NCBI GenBank assembly: GCA_015234525.1
Contig: JADGMX010000033.1
Location: 59,527 to 123,526, forward strand
Reading direction: 5' to 3'
DNA length: 64,000 bases
DNA from: Flavobacterium sp.
GTDB lineage: Bacteria > Bacteroidota > Bacteroidia > Flavobacteriales > Flavobacteriaceae
Every line of letters starts with the position of its first letter. Positions within the stretch are counted from its first letter, which is position 1. The notes under the pieces were generated by a model. The model was not told the origin of the DNA. It saw only the letters and a program-made list of their open reading frames with translations, and searched no databases. Shown here one piece after another: positions 26,893 to 36,531 of this stretch. The position numbers and the translations under genes were made by a program.

Positions 26893-28428
26893 ATGTATAC
26901 ATTTTCAAGTAAATTAAAAACATTCGCTCTCGTCCTGATGGCCCTAGGTATTCTTGGGATTGGGTATGGTTTTTTAACTGCGCCAAAGACAATTCAGGAT
27001 GTGGAAAAGATTCTCGCTGAAGAGGATGCACATGGTGCACACGGTGGGAGCAATGATCACGTTATAAAAGATGATCTTGTGTTGGATGAGCCAACCAAAA
27101 ATATGTCTGGTGGCGAAAATCATCCTGCAACAACTACCGTTAATCCGACGGGAAGCACTACAGATCACATGACTCACGATGGCGATTCAACTAATGTTGA
27201 TCTTGTAAATAACGCCGAAACGCATACTACAACAACAGCAACTGATGAGCATGCAAAAGCACATTCAGTTATCCCGGCTCACAACGATGGCGCTGCTGGT
27301 CACGATGCTCACGCGGAACATCAAAAACACCTTGAGCATGTATTGCATCAGTTGCAAAACAAGCCGTGGGCTGCGTTCTATGTTGCCTGTATCTTCTTTA
27401 TGTTGGTTTCACTTGGAGTGTTGGCGTTCTATGCCATTCAGCAAGTTTCACAAGCAGGTTGGTCTCCGGTGCTATTCAGAGTAATGCAAGGAATAACAGC
27501 TTACCTTCCGGTGGGGTCTGTAATCTTCTTTATATTTTTGATCTTATGCGGACTTCACATGAATCACTTGTTCGTGTGGCTTGACGCCGATGTTGTCGCT
27601 AATGATAAACTGATCCAAAACAAGTCAGGTTACCTGAACTTCCCATTCTGGATCATCCGTGCAGCAATCTTCCTTACAGGATGGAGCTTGTACCAATACT
27701 TCTCTCGTAAAAACTGTCTTGCGCAAGACGAAGCTGACGATAACCGTTACTACAAGAAAAACTTTAAGATGTCGGCTGCCTTTTTGGTATTCTTCATCGT
27801 AACTGAATCAATTATGTCGTGGGACTGGATCATGTCTATCGATCCACACTGGTTTAGTACACTATTCGGTTGGTACGTTTTTGCAAGTTTCTTCGTAAGC
27901 GGTATTACCGTAATTTGCTTGGTAACGCTTTACCTTAAATCAAAAGGATATCTAGAATACGTGAACACTAGCCATATCCATGACCTTGCAAAATTCATGT
28001 TCGGTCTAAGTGTATTCTGGACATACTTATGGTTCTCTCAGTTTATGTTGATCTGGTATGCAAATATTCCTGAAGAAGTAACATACTACGTGACGCGTAT
28101 CGAAGATTATAACCTTCCGTTCTTTGGTGCGGTCGTTATGAACTTCTTGTTCCCGATCTTAATCTTAATCAATACCGATTTTAAACGTATCACCTGGGTA
28201 CTTGCTATGGCAGGTATTGTAATCCTTGCAGGACACTATGTTGATTTCTTCAACATGATCATGCCTGGAACTGTTGGTGACCGTTGGTTTATCGGAGTAC
28301 CTGAAATCGGATCTGTGCTTTTCTTCTTAGGCTTATTTATTTTCGTTGTGTTTACAGCGTTGACAAAATCTCCGTTGTTGCCAAAAAGGAATCCGTTTAT
28401 CGAAGAAAGTAAACATTTTCATTATTAA
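26893..28428 (+). CDS. actF: Alternative complex III subunit ActF with a histidine-rich insert
   Basis: 511 aa. An N-terminal helix (residues 10-29) is followed by a low-complexity stretch (about 44-152) rich in His, Thr, Asp and Ala, with roughly 16 histidines, and then by about nine membrane helices of the NrfD-like fold (FFIVTESIMSWDWIMSIDPH, FWTYLWFSQFMLIWYANIPE). ActF pairs with ActC as the second quinol-type membrane subunit. The His-rich stretch lies after the first helix, probably outside the cytoplasm, and may bind metal (inferred). Confidence 0.94.
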   Translation: MYTFSSKLKTFALVLMALGILGIGYGFLTAPKTIQDVEKILAEEDAHGAHGGSNDHVIKDDLVLDEPTKNMSGGENHPATTTVNPTGSTTDHMTHDGDSTNVDLVNNAETHTTTTATDEHAKAHSVIPAHNDGAAGHDAHAEHQKHLEHVLHQLQNKPWAAFYVACIFFMLVSLGVLAFYAIQQVSQAGWSPVLFRVMQGITAYLPVGSVIFFIFLILCGLHMNHLFVWLDADVVANDKLIQNKSGYLNFPFWIIRAAIFLTGWSLYQYFSRKNCLAQDEADDNRYYKKNFKMSAAFLVFFIVTESIMSWDWIMSIDPHWFSTLFGWYVFASFFVSGITVICLVTLYLKSKGYLEYVNTSHIHDLAKFMFGLSVFWTYLWFSQFMLIWYANIPEEVTYYVTRIEDYNLPFFGAVVMNFLFPILILINTDFKRITWVLAMAGIVILAGHYVDFFNMIMPGTVGDRWFIGVPEIGSVLFFLGLFIFVVFTALTKSPLLPKRNPFIEESKHFHY

Positions 28429-28446
28429 TATTTAAAGTATAAACAG

Positions 28447-29661
28447 ATGACAACTTTGTTGGTAATTATAGTTTTAATCTTATTATCTGTTGCTTTGTGG
28501 CAACTGACTAAAATATTTGACCTCACGCAGGTCGGTGAAAGTGTCGACGATTCGCAGGTAGCTAACCATAACGATAACAATATTCAAGGTTATCTGATGT
28601 TCGGTTTCCTTGCTTTTATCTACATCATTACAATCTACTGCGTGGTTTACTTCGGTAATCTTCCGCTTCTTGACCACTCGGCGTCTGAACACGGTGTTCT
28701 AATCGATGGTCTTATGTGGACAACCCTTATCCTGATTTTCGTTGTACAGACAATCACTCAGGCTTTGCTTCACTATTTCGCATTCAAATACCGTGGTCAC
28801 AAACCAGGTATGAAGGCACTTTACTATGCAGATAACGATAAACTCGAGTTTGTTTGGAGTGCAATCCCGGCAGTAGTTCTTGCTGGTCTTATCCTTTACG
28901 GATTATATGCTTGGACAAACATTATGTATATCGACGAAAGCGATAAAGACATGATGGTGATCGAAGTTTACGGTAAGCAGTTCCAATGGGAAGCGCGTTA
29001 CGCCGGTGAAGATAACGTTCTTGGTAAAGCGAATGTTCGTTACATTGAAGGAATCAACACAATGGGTGTCGATGTTGCTGATCCAAACGCACAGGATGAT
29101 ATCACCACCATGGAACTTCACATCCCGAAAGGCAAAAAAGTATTGTTTAAATTCCGATCTCAAGACGTTCTTCACTCTGCTTATTTCCCACATTTCCGTG
29201 CGCAGATGAACGTTGTGCCCGGGATGGTAACCCAGTTTGCATTTACACCAATTCACACCACTGCTGAAATGCGTGAAATGCCATTCATGGTTGAAAAGGT
29301 AGCAAACATCAATAAGATCCGTGCTAAGAATAGCGCTAAGGCGATTGAAAAAGGTGAAAGCGCACTTGATCCATATGCATTCGATTACTTTATCGCGTGT
29401 AACAAAATTTGTGGTGCATCTCACTACAACATGCAAATGAAAGTTGTTGTTGATACGCCTGAAGATTTCCGCAGATGGATGCAACAACAGTCAACGTTGA
29501 TGTCAAAAATCAACGAACAAAAAGCAAATGCAGCAGAAGAAGGATTGAATCAGCCGGCTAAAACATCTAACGATGAAATAGTAGGCGAGCAGCAAGCAAC
29601 CGCGTCAGCACCGGGTGCAACCGAAAGCGCAGCTAGCACTTCATCTACTTCTACTAAATAA
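28447..29661 (+). CDS. coxB: Cytochrome c oxidase subunit II (CuA)
   Basis: 404 aa, longer than usual. It has extra hydrophobic segments at the N-terminus (residues 3-20 and about 48-70) before the usual two helices (about 92-112 and 138-160). The CuA domain has all ligands: H243 (VLHSAYFPHF) and the C318-N-K-I-C322-G-A-S-H326-Y-N-M329 loop. The tail after residue 345 is Ala/Ser/Thr-rich and of low complexity. It follows actF by 18 bp, so complex III and oxidase are made together. Confidence 0.97.
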   Translation: MTTLLVIIVLILLSVALWQLTKIFDLTQVGESVDDSQVANHNDNNIQGYLMFGFLAFIYIITIYCVVYFGNLPLLDHSASEHGVLIDGLMWTTLILIFVVQTITQALLHYFAFKYRGHKPGMKALYYADNDKLEFVWSAIPAVVLAGLILYGLYAWTNIMYIDESDKDMMVIEVYGKQFQWEARYAGEDNVLGKANVRYIEGINTMGVDVADPNAQDDITTMELHIPKGKKVLFKFRSQDVLHSAYFPHFRAQMNVVPGMVTQFAFTPIHTTAEMREMPFMVEKVANINKIRAKNSAKAIEKGESALDPYAFDYFIACNKICGASHYNMQMKVVVDTPEDFRRWMQQQSTLMSKINEQKANAAEEGLNQPAKTSNDEIVGEQQATASAPGATESAASTSSTSTK

Positions 29662-29684
29662 TCAAAATCTAAAGAATAACTTAT

Positions 29685-31487
29685 ATGTCAGCAGTAGCTC
29701 ACGAACACGACCACGCAAACGGTCACGATCACGAACACCACCATAAAGACACTTTCATTACTAAGTATATCTTTAGTATTGACCATAAGATGATTGCCAA
29801 GCAATACCTGATTACAGGTGTTTTCATGGGAATCGTAGGGGTTATGATGTCATTGCTTTTCAGAATGCAATTGGCCTGGCCTGAAGAATCTTTCAAAATC
29901 TTCAATATCCTTCTTGGCGACAAATGGGCTCCTGAAGGTGTAATGGCTAACGATATTTACCTGGCTCTTGTAACCATTCACGGTACCATCATGGTATTCT
30001 TCGTGCTAACGGCTGGTTTGAGCGGTACTTTTAGTAACTTACTCATTCCGCTTCAAATCGGTGCGCGAGATATGGCTTCCGGTTTTATGAATATGATTTC
30101 ATACTGGTTGTTCTTCTTGTCAAGTGTCTTGATGATTTGCTCATTATTCGTTGAAAGCGGACCTGCAAACGCCGGTTGGACAATCTATCCGCCACTAAGT
30201 GCGCTTCCGCAGTCGATCTCTGGATCTGGCGCCGGTATGACGCTTTGGTTAGTCTCGATGGCAATTTTCATCGCATCATCACTTATGGGATCGCTTAACT
30301 ATATCGTTACGATCATCAACCTACGTACAAAAGGAATGTCGATGACGCGTCTTCCACTTACAATCTGGGCATTCTTCCTGACTGCAATTATCGGTGTGCT
30401 TTCGTTCCCGGTTCTTCTTTCAGCTGCTTTGCTACTTATTATGGATAGAAGCTTTGGTACGTCATTCTTCCTTTCTGATATTTATATCGCCGGAGAAGTA
30501 TTACATTATCAAGGTGGTTCACCAGTTCTTTTTGAGCACCTTTTCTGGTTCCTTGGCCACCCGGAAGTTTACATCGTAATCCTTCCTGCAATGGGTCTGG
30601 TATCTGAAATTATGGCAACCAACGCGCGTAAGCCAATCTTCGGTTACCGTGCGATGATCATCTCAATGATTGCGATTGCTTTCCTTTCAACCATCGTGTG
30701 GGGTCACCACATGTTTATCTCAGGAATGAACCCGTTCCTTGGATCGGTGTTTACATTTACAACCCTGCTTATCGCAATTCCATCTGCTGTAAAAGCATTT
30801 AACTGGATTACCACTCTTTGGAAAGGTAACATCCAGATGAATACAGGTATGCTTTTCTCAATCGGATTCGTATCTACATTCATCACCGGTGGTCTTACAG
30901 GAATCATCCTTGGAGATAGTACGCTTGATATCAACGTTCACGATACGTACTTCGTTGTAGCTCACTTCCACTTAGTAATGGGTATCTCTGCACTATACGG
31001 AATGTTCGCCGGAATCTACCACTGGTTCCCAAGAATGTTCGGCCGAATGATGAACAAAAAACTTGGATTCATTCACTTCTGGGCAACGTCAATCTGTGCG
31101 TACGGAGTTTTCTTCCCAATGCACTTTATCGGAATGGCAGGTCTTCCTCGTCGTTATTATACCAACACCAACTTCCCGCTTTTCGACGATCTTCAGGACG
31201 TAAACGTTCTAATCACCGTTTTTGCACTTGTTGGTGGTGCTTTCCAATTGTTCTTCTTGTACAATTTCTTCGCTAGCATTTTCTACGGAAAACGTGCCGT
31301 ACAAAACCCTTGGAAATCGACAACTCTCGAGTGGACAGCACCTGTTGAACACATCCACGGAAACTGGCCTGGAGAAATTCCAACCGTTCACCGTTGGCCT
31401 TACGATTACTCTAAACCTGGTCACGACGAAGATTTCGTGCCACAACATATTCCTCTCAAAGAGGGTGAAGAAGAACTTCATCACTAA
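29685..31487 (+). CDS. coxA: Cytochrome c oxidase subunit I
   Basis: 600 aa, about 12 helices or slightly more. The heme a3-CuB centre is complete: GHPEVYIVILPAMG holds the cross-linked His-Tyr pair, WGHHMFISGMNP gives the other two CuB histidines, and HDTYFVVAHFHLVMG carries the heme ligands. The first 24 residues are strikingly His-rich (HEHDHANGHDHEHHH). Last gene of actABCDEF-coxBA, closed by a terminator. Two subunit III genes and subunit IV are in a second locus at 49-51 kb. Confidence 0.98.
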   Translation: MSAVAHEHDHANGHDHEHHHKDTFITKYIFSIDHKMIAKQYLITGVFMGIVGVMMSLLFRMQLAWPEESFKIFNILLGDKWAPEGVMANDIYLALVTIHGTIMVFFVLTAGLSGTFSNLLIPLQIGARDMASGFMNMISYWLFFLSSVLMICSLFVESGPANAGWTIYPPLSALPQSISGSGAGMTLWLVSMAIFIASSLMGSLNYIVTIINLRTKGMSMTRLPLTIWAFFLTAIIGVLSFPVLLSAALLLIMDRSFGTSFFLSDIYIAGEVLHYQGGSPVLFEHLFWFLGHPEVYIVILPAMGLVSEIMATNARKPIFGYRAMIISMIAIAFLSTIVWGHHMFISGMNPFLGSVFTFTTLLIAIPSAVKAFNWITTLWKGNIQMNTGMLFSIGFVSTFITGGLTGIILGDSTLDINVHDTYFVVAHFHLVMGISALYGMFAGIYHWFPRMFGRMMNKKLGFIHFWATSICAYGVFFPMHFIGMAGLPRRYYTNTNFPLFDDLQDVNVLITVFALVGGAFQLFFLYNFFASIFYGKRAVQNPWKSTTLEWTAPVEHIHGNWPGEIPTVHRWPYDYSKPGHDEDFVPQHIPLKEGEEELHH

Positions 31488-31491
31488 TATC

Positions 31492-31523
31492 AAATGCCTC
31501 CTTTCTCGGAGGCATTTTTATTT
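31492..31523 (+). terminator. Terminator of the ACIII-oxidase operon
   Basis: AAATGCCTCC-TTTCTC-GGAGGCATTT, a 10-bp stem followed by TTATTTTT, starting five bases after the coxA stop. Confidence 0.85.
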
Positions 31524-31574
31524 TTAATCGGTTCGCACATTTAGCTTACCTTAGATAGTCTAAACCACACGCTC

Positions 31575-31859
31575 ATGACCAACCACGATTTCAACTTTAA
31601 TCAGGCCAAAAACCGCTTCGAACTCGATGTCGATGGCCAAACGGCGTTTATCGTTCTTAGTCAGTCCGACGATACACTCACACTTATGCATACCGAAGTG
31701 CCGCAATCGCTCGAAGGTCAAGGTATCGGGAAGGAGATCGTCCAGAAATCGCTTGATTATATTAAAGAACACGATCTTAAATTCATACCCTCGTGCTCTT
31801 TTGTAGCGGCTTATGTTAAACGGCACCCCGAGTATAATTCGCTACTCGCCAAGGAATAA
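31575..31859 (+). CDS. GNAT-like N-acetyltransferase, short YjdJ type
   Basis: 94 aa. Matches the small GNAT-related family with NRFELDVDGQTAFIVLSQSD at the start, the acetyl-CoA loop as PQSLEGQGIGKEIVQKSLDY (Q-x-x-G-x-G/A-like), and IPSCSFVAAYVKRHPEYNSL at the end. These short proteins lack part of the usual GNAT fold; the substrate is unknown. It lies alone between the coxA terminator and ruvB. Confidence 0.88.
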   Translation: MTNHDFNFNQAKNRFELDVDGQTAFIVLSQSDDTLTLMHTEVPQSLEGQGIGKEIVQKSLDYIKEHDLKFIPSCSFVAAYVKRHPEYNSLLAKE

Positions 31860-31877
31860 TCTCTAACTCATTTTGGC

Positions 31878-31885
31878 TATCTTTG
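31878..31885 (+). promoter_or_regulatory. -7 box of ruvB (near-leaderless)
   Basis: TATCTTTG ends only four bases before the ruvB ATG at 31890, so transcription should start at or within a few bases of the start codon. Confidence 0.55.
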
Positions 31886-31889
31886 CCTT

Positions 31890-32912
31890 ATGAATGAGCA
31901 CCTTGACCCCACTAATAAAAATTACAATACCGAAGAACTCGACATCGATCGCAAGTTGCGGCCCTTGTCCTTCGACGATTTTGCCGGTCAGGATCAAATC
32001 CTAGAAAACCTAAAAGTCTTTGTTGCCGCTGCAAACCAGCGTAATGAAGCGCTCGATCACGCCTTATTCCACGGTCCTCCGGGTCTGGGTAAAACAACGC
32101 TTGCCAATATTCTTGCAAATGAACTTGGCGTCGGGATCAAAATCACCTCCGGTCCTGTTCTCGATAAACCGGGTGATCTCGCCGGACTCCTTACCAACCT
32201 CGATGAGCGTGATGTTTTGTTTATCGACGAAATTCACCGCCTAAGTCCGATTGTCGAAGAATATCTCTATTCGGCGATGGAAGATTTCAAGATCGATATC
32301 ATGATCGAATCTGGTCCAAACGCCCGCTCGGTCCAAATCAACCTTAACCCATTTACACTTGTCGGCGCAACCACGCGTTCGGGATTATTGACCGCGCCAA
32401 TGCGTGCCCGATTCGGAATTCAAAGCCGTCTTCAATATTATACCACCGAGCTTCTCACCACCATTGTCGAACGAAGCGCGTCCATCATCAACATGCCGAT
32501 CACCATGGAGGCCGCTATCGAAATTGCCGGTCGGTCGAGAGGTACACCGCGAATCGCAAATGCGTTACTCAGACGCGTCCGTGATTTCGCACAAATTAAG
32601 GGAAATGGCAAGATCGATATCGAAATTGCACGCTATTCGCTTCGGGCGCTAAACGTTGATGCGTTTGGTCTCGACGAGATGGATAACAAAATCCTGACGG
32701 TCATCATCGATAAGTTTAAAGGCGGTCCCGTCGGACTTTCAACACTTGCAACGGCGGTTTCAGAAAGTAGCGAAACCATCGAAGAAGTTTACGAGCCGTT
32801 CCTGATTCAGGAAGGTTTCATCATGCGCACGCCGCGTGGTCGCGAGGTCACCGAAAAGGCATATCGCCACCTGGGTAAAGTTCGCACCAACATTCAGGGC
32901 GGATTGTTTTAG
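31890..32912 (+). CDS. ruvB: Holliday junction DNA helicase RuvB
   Basis: 340 aa. AAA+ motor that drives branch migration with RuvA. Walker A is [14 protein letters not shown], Walker B is LFIDEIHRL, and sensor 1 is [19 protein letters not shown]; the C-terminal winged helix ([20 protein letters not shown]) binds DNA. ruvA is not adjacent but lies 3.6 kb downstream, after queG and the malic enzyme. An intergenic repeat starts right after the stop, between ruvB and queG. Confidence 0.99.
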   Translation: MNEHLDPTNKNYNTEELDIDRKLRPLSFDDFAGQDQILENLKVFVAAANQRNEALDHALFHGPPGLGKTTLANILANELGVGIKITSGPVLDKPGDLAGLLTNLDERDVLFIDEIHRLSPIVEEYLYSAMEDFKIDIMIESGPNARSVQINLNPFTLVGATTRSGLLTAPMRARFGIQSRLQYYTTELLTTIVERSASIINMPITMEAAIEIAGRSRGTPRIANALLRRVRDFAQIKGNGKIDIEIARYSLRALNVDAFGLDEMDNKILTVIIDKFKGGPVGLSTLATAVSESSETIEEVYEPFLIQEGFIMRTPRGREVTEKAYRHLGKVRTNIQGGLF

Positions 32913-33040
32913 GGCATTCCCCTTCAGACAGTCGGCTTTCGAGTTGATGAATATTTTAAAACCGATCGATAGCCGCCAGCCTTCGGGTCGGGCTTTTTGC
33001 TACAAGTCCTCGTTCCTGCGGGCTTTCCGCTTCAATCCCT
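32913..33040 (+). repeat. Family II intergenic repeat (after ruvB)
   Basis: About 128 bp starting GGGCATTCCCC and ending GCGGGCTTTCCGCTTCAATCCCTA form without gaps in phrase; inside are GTCGG and GGGTCGGGCTTTTTGC blocks. I recognise this layout as a common intergenic repeat of flavobacterial genomes. It lies directly after the ruvB stop and ends six bases before queG. There is no second full copy in the window, so the class assignment rests on memory. Confidence 0.6.
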
Positions 33041-33046
33041 AATGCA

Positions 33047-33976
33047 ATGAGCAACAAAACAAGATATACCGAGTTTATTAAGTCGGAGGCCGCCCGCCTC
33101 GGATTTATGTCTTGTGGCATTTCGAAAGCCGGTTTTCTCGAGCAGGAGGCACCGCGACTCGAATCATGGCTCAACGCGAACATGAACGGCGAAATGGCCT
33201 ACATGGAAAATCATTTCGACAAGCGTCTCGATCCAACGCTTTTGGTCGACGATTCAAAAAGCGTCATCTCGTTGCTTCTTAATTATTATCCGACCGAAAA
33301 ACAACACCCCGAATCGTATAAAATCTCCAAATACGCCTATGGTCAGGATTATCATTTTGTGATCAAAGACAAACTAAAGGAACTTTTATTTTCGATTCAA
33401 AATCAGATTGGTGATGTTTCCGGACGCGCGTTTGTAGATTCGGCGCCGGTTTTAGACAAGGCATGGGCCGCCAAAAGTGGACTCGGCTGGATCGGAAAAA
33501 ACAGTAACCTGCTGACCAAAAAAACAGGTTCATTTTATTTTATCGCTGAACTGATCATCGACCTCGAACTCGACTACGATCATCCGGTAACCGATCACTG
33601 TGGTTCTTGCACCGCATGTTTAGATGCTTGCCCGACAAACGCCATCGTTTCGCCTTATGTGGTCGACGGCAGCAAGTGCATTTCCTATTTTACCATCGAA
33701 CTCAAAGACAACCTTCCTGTGGAAATGAAAGGCAAGTTTCAGGATTGGGCATTTGGCTGCGATGTTTGCCAGGACGTTTGTCCGTGGAACAAGTTTTCCA
33801 AACCGCACTCGGAACCACTTTTTAATCCGCACCCCGAATTGCTTTCAATGACCAAAAAAGATTGGGAAGAAATTACGGAAGACACCTTTCGGGCGGTTTT
33901 TAAAAACTCGGCTTTAAAACGAACCAAGTTCAGCGGACTAACCCGCAACATCTCCTTCTTGAAAGACCAATCGTAG
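33047..33976 (+). CDS. queG: Epoxyqueuosine reductase QueG
   Basis: 309 aa. Cobalamin- and iron-sulfur-dependent enzyme for the last step of queuosine synthesis in tRNA. The N-terminal part ([52 protein letters not shown]) forms the B12-binding region. Two 4Fe-4S motifs follow: [16 protein letters not shown] and [11 protein letters not shown]. It lacks the C-terminal HEAT-like extension of longer homologues. It is bounded by intergenic repeats on both sides. Confidence 0.97.
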   Translation: MSNKTRYTEFIKSEAARLGFMSCGISKAGFLEQEAPRLESWLNANMNGEMAYMENHFDKRLDPTLLVDDSKSVISLLLNYYPTEKQHPESYKISKYAYGQDYHFVIKDKLKELLFSIQNQIGDVSGRAFVDSAPVLDKAWAAKSGLGWIGKNSNLLTKKTGSFYFIAELIIDLELDYDHPVTDHCGSCTACLDACPTNAIVSPYVVDGSKCISYFTIELKDNLPVEMKGKFQDWAFGCDVCQDVCPWNKFSKPHSEPLFNPHPELLSMTKKDWEEITEDTFRAVFKNSALKRTKFSGLTRNISFLKDQS

Positions 33977-33987
33977 CAATCCGGTTT

Positions 33988-34086
33988 GCGTGAAGGATCG
34001 TAGCAAAGTACCGTGTACTGCGAAGAGCCTGACCCCGTTAAGCGGGTTTATGTTGTTTGGCAGGGTTTCAAAACGGGGGCACGCCC
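33988..34086 (+). repeat. Intergenic repeat-like element (after queG)
   Basis: About 99 bp whose ends are inverted (GCGTG at the start, CACGC at the end), with GAAGGATCGTAGCAAAG, GAGCCTGACCCCG and AACGGGGG inside. It starts 11 bp after the queG stop. The layout resembles another recurrent flavobacterial intergenic element; with a single copy here this is from memory. Confidence 0.5.
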
Positions 34087-34142
34087 AAAAGAAAATCCGA
34101 AAAGATAAATCGCCAAACCTTTCCTTTTTAAGCATAGTCTTT

Positions 34143-34150
34143 TACCTTTG
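34143..34150 (+). promoter_or_regulatory. -7 box of the malic enzyme gene
   Basis: TACCTTTG, 20 bp before the ATG at 34171. Confidence 0.6.
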
Positions 34151-34170
34151 TAAGTCGCAAGAAATTAAAG

Positions 34171-36471
34171 ATGAACAAGTACAGCAAAAGAAGAGAAGCG
34201 CTTTTATACCACGCAAAACCAACACCGGGAAAGATCGCGGTGATTCCAACCAAAAAATACGCAACCCAAAGAGATCTGTCGTTGGCATACTCGCCCGGAG
34301 TTGCCGAACCTTGTTTAGAGATAGCCAAGGATGTCGACAATGTTTATAAATATACCGCAAAGGGAAATCTGGTCGCGGTTATTTCTAACGGAACTGCAGT
34401 TCTTGGACTTGGTGATATTGGGCCCGAAGCGTCAAAACCCGTGATGGAAGGAAAGGCGTTATTGTTTAAAATATTCGCCGATATCGATGTTTTTGATATT
34501 GAAGTCGACACAAAAGATGTCGATAAATTCATTGAAACTGTAAAAAATATTGCGCCAACTTTCGGTGGAATCAACTTAGAAGATATAAAAGCTCCCGAAT
34601 CTTTCGAGATTGAACGCCGATTGATCGAGGAGTTGAATATTCCGGTAATGCATGACGACCAGCATGGAACGGCGATTATCTCGTCGGCGGCGCTGATTAA
34701 TGCGGCGGAATTGGCCGGTAAAAACATTTCGGATCTGACCGTAGTTGTGTCGGGTGCGGGAAGTGCGGCTTTGGCTTGTGCCAATTTGTACGTTCGTCTT
34801 GGCGTGAAAACCGAGAATATCGTGATGTTCGACAGTAAGGGAATCCTGTATCAGGGTCGCGAGCGCGTGTCTGAACTTCAGCAAAAATATGCCAACGGCA
34901 AAGAAGGAACTACACTTGAAGAGGCTTTGACCGGCGCTGATGTGTTCCTTGGATTATCGACCGGTAACATCATGAGTGCTGAAATGCTGATGAAGATGGC
35001 TGACAATCCGATTGTGTTTGCGATGGCAAATCCGGAGCCGGAAATCGACTACAACCTGGCGATGGACACCCGAAAAGACATTATCATGGCAACGGGACGA
35101 TCTGATCATCCGAATCAGGTGAACAACGTTCTGGGTTTCCCGTATATTTTCAGGGGCGCGCTTGATGTTCGTGCTGCGAAAATCAACGAAGAAATGAAGA
35201 TGGCGGCGGTTCGTGCTTTGGCGGCGCTTGCAAAAGAGTCGGTTCCGGAGCAGGTGAATATCGCTTATGGCGAGACTAAACTGGTTTTCGGCCGCGATTA
35301 TATCATTCCGAAGCCTTTTGACCCGAGATTAATCACCAAAGTAGCGCCTGCGGTTGCGAAAGCTGCGATGGATTCAGGTGTGGCGCAATATCCGATTACC
35401 GATTGGGAAAAATATGAAGAGGAGCTTTTAGAGCGATTGGGATCAGACAACAAAATGGTTCGATTGCTTGCCAACCGTGCCAAGACTGAGCCGAAGCGTG
35501 TTGTTTTTGCGGAAGCCGATCATATCGATGTGTTGAAAGCAGCCCAAATATCGCTTGAAGATGGAATCGCCATTCCGATTTTGCTTGGCGATAAAGAGAT
35601 CATATTAGAATTAAAAGAAGAACTTGGCTTTGATGCTGATGTTCAGATTATCGACCCGAAAACTCACGAGGAAGATGAGCGTCGTGCCCGATATGCCGAT
35701 ACTTTTTGGCAAGCCAGACAAAGAAAAGGAATCCAATTGATCGACGCCCAGAAATGGATGCGCGAGCGGAATTACTTTGCGGCAATGATGGTAAACGAGG
35801 GTGAAGCTGATGCGGTTGTGTCGGGTTATTCAAGAAGTTACCCAACTGTGGTTAAGCCAATGTTGCAATTGATCGGGAAAGCGCCCGGAATTACCTTGGC
35901 GGCTACAACAAATATGATGATGACTAATCGCGGGCCGATTTTCCTTTCGGATACTGCGATCAATCCAAATCCGACTGCAGACGACCTGGCAAAAATTGCG
36001 TTGATGACGGCTAAAACCGTTCGAATGTTCGGTATGGAGCCTGTGATTGCGATGGTGTCGTTCTCGAACTTTGGTTCTGCGGGCGATTCGAACGCGGGTA
36101 AAGTCAGAGAAGCAGTGGCATACTTGCACAATTACTATCCGGATCTTTTGGTAGATGGTGAATTGCAAGCTGACTTTGCGATGAATTTCGAACTGCTGAA
36201 ATCTAAATTTCCATTTTCAAAAATTGCCGGCAAAAAGGTGAATACATTGATTTTCCCGAACCTTGAAGCGGCAAATATTACCTATAAACTATTAAAGGAG
36301 CTTTACAGCGCCGATTCGATCGGGCCGATCATGATGGGAATGGCTAAGCCGGTTCACATTTTTCAGCTTGGCGCAAGTGTCAGCGAAATGGTGAATATGG
36401 TTGCTGTTGCTGTTGTTGACGCGCAGGAAAAGGAAAAGCGTCGCAAGAAATGGGAAGCGGCTGAGCGTTAA
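34171..36471 (+). CDS. maeB: NADP-dependent malic enzyme fused to a phosphotransacetylase-like domain
   Basis: 766 aa. Residues 1 to about 420 are malic enzyme: malate to pyruvate, CO2 and NADPH. Visible are SLAYSPGVAEPC, VLGLGDIGPEASKPVMEGKA, HDDQHGTAII and the nucleotide-binding VVSGAGSAALACANLY. Residues from about 430 are a phosphate acetyltransferase-like domain (VVSGYSRSYPTVVKPMLQLI, FGSAGDSNAGKVREAV, PIMMGMAKPVHIF), which in MaeB proteins is usually regulatory, sensing acetyl-CoA, rather than catalytic. Own promoter; ruvA follows after 60 bp with its own -7 box. Confidence 0.97.
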   Translation: MNKYSKRREALLYHAKPTPGKIAVIPTKKYATQRDLSLAYSPGVAEPCLEIAKDVDNVYKYTAKGNLVAVISNGTAVLGLGDIGPEASKPVMEGKALLFKIFADIDVFDIEVDTKDVDKFIETVKNIAPTFGGINLEDIKAPESFEIERRLIEELNIPVMHDDQHGTAIISSAALINAAELAGKNISDLTVVVSGAGSAALACANLYVRLGVKTENIVMFDSKGILYQGRERVSELQQKYANGKEGTTLEEALTGADVFLGLSTGNIMSAEMLMKMADNPIVFAMANPEPEIDYNLAMDTRKDIIMATGRSDHPNQVNNVLGFPYIFRGALDVRAAKINEEMKMAAVRALAALAKESVPEQVNIAYGETKLVFGRDYIIPKPFDPRLITKVAPAVAKAAMDSGVAQYPITDWEKYEEELLERLGSDNKMVRLLANRAKTEPKRVVFAEADHIDVLKAAQISLEDGIAIPILLGDKEIILELKEELGFDADVQIIDPKTHEEDERRARYADTFWQARQRKGIQLIDAQKWMRERNYFAAMMVNEGEADAVVSGYSRSYPTVVKPMLQLIGKAPGITLAATTNMMMTNRGPIFLSDTAINPNPTADDLAKIALMTAKTVRMFGMEPVIAMVSFSNFGSAGDSNAGKVREAVAYLHNYYPDLLVDGELQADFAMNFELLKSKFPFSKIAGKKVNTLIFPNLEAANITYKLLKELYSADSIGPIMMGMAKPVHIFQLGASVSEMVNMVAVAVVDAQEKEKRRKKWEAAER

Positions 36472-36506
36472 TAATTAGGGCTTGATTCAGGGTAATGTAT
36501 TTTTGT

Positions 36507-36514
36507 TATATTTG
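36507..36514 (+). promoter_or_regulatory. -7 box of ruvA-sprA
   Basis: TATATTTG, 17 bp before the ruvA start; a second overlapping match (TATTTTTG) lies at 36498-36505. CTTG at 36481-36484 could be the -33 element with a 22-bp spacer. Confidence 0.55.
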
Positions 36515-36531
36515 AGAATTAGTTAGGGTAA

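Noticed and set aside
28903..29487. 194-codon open frame antisense to coxB
   Set aside because: Long because of codon bias in coxB; the CuA domain on the other strand is certain.
33988..34086. Idea that the element after queG is a gene remnant
   Set aside because: No frame across it resembles a protein; inverted ends fit a repeat better.
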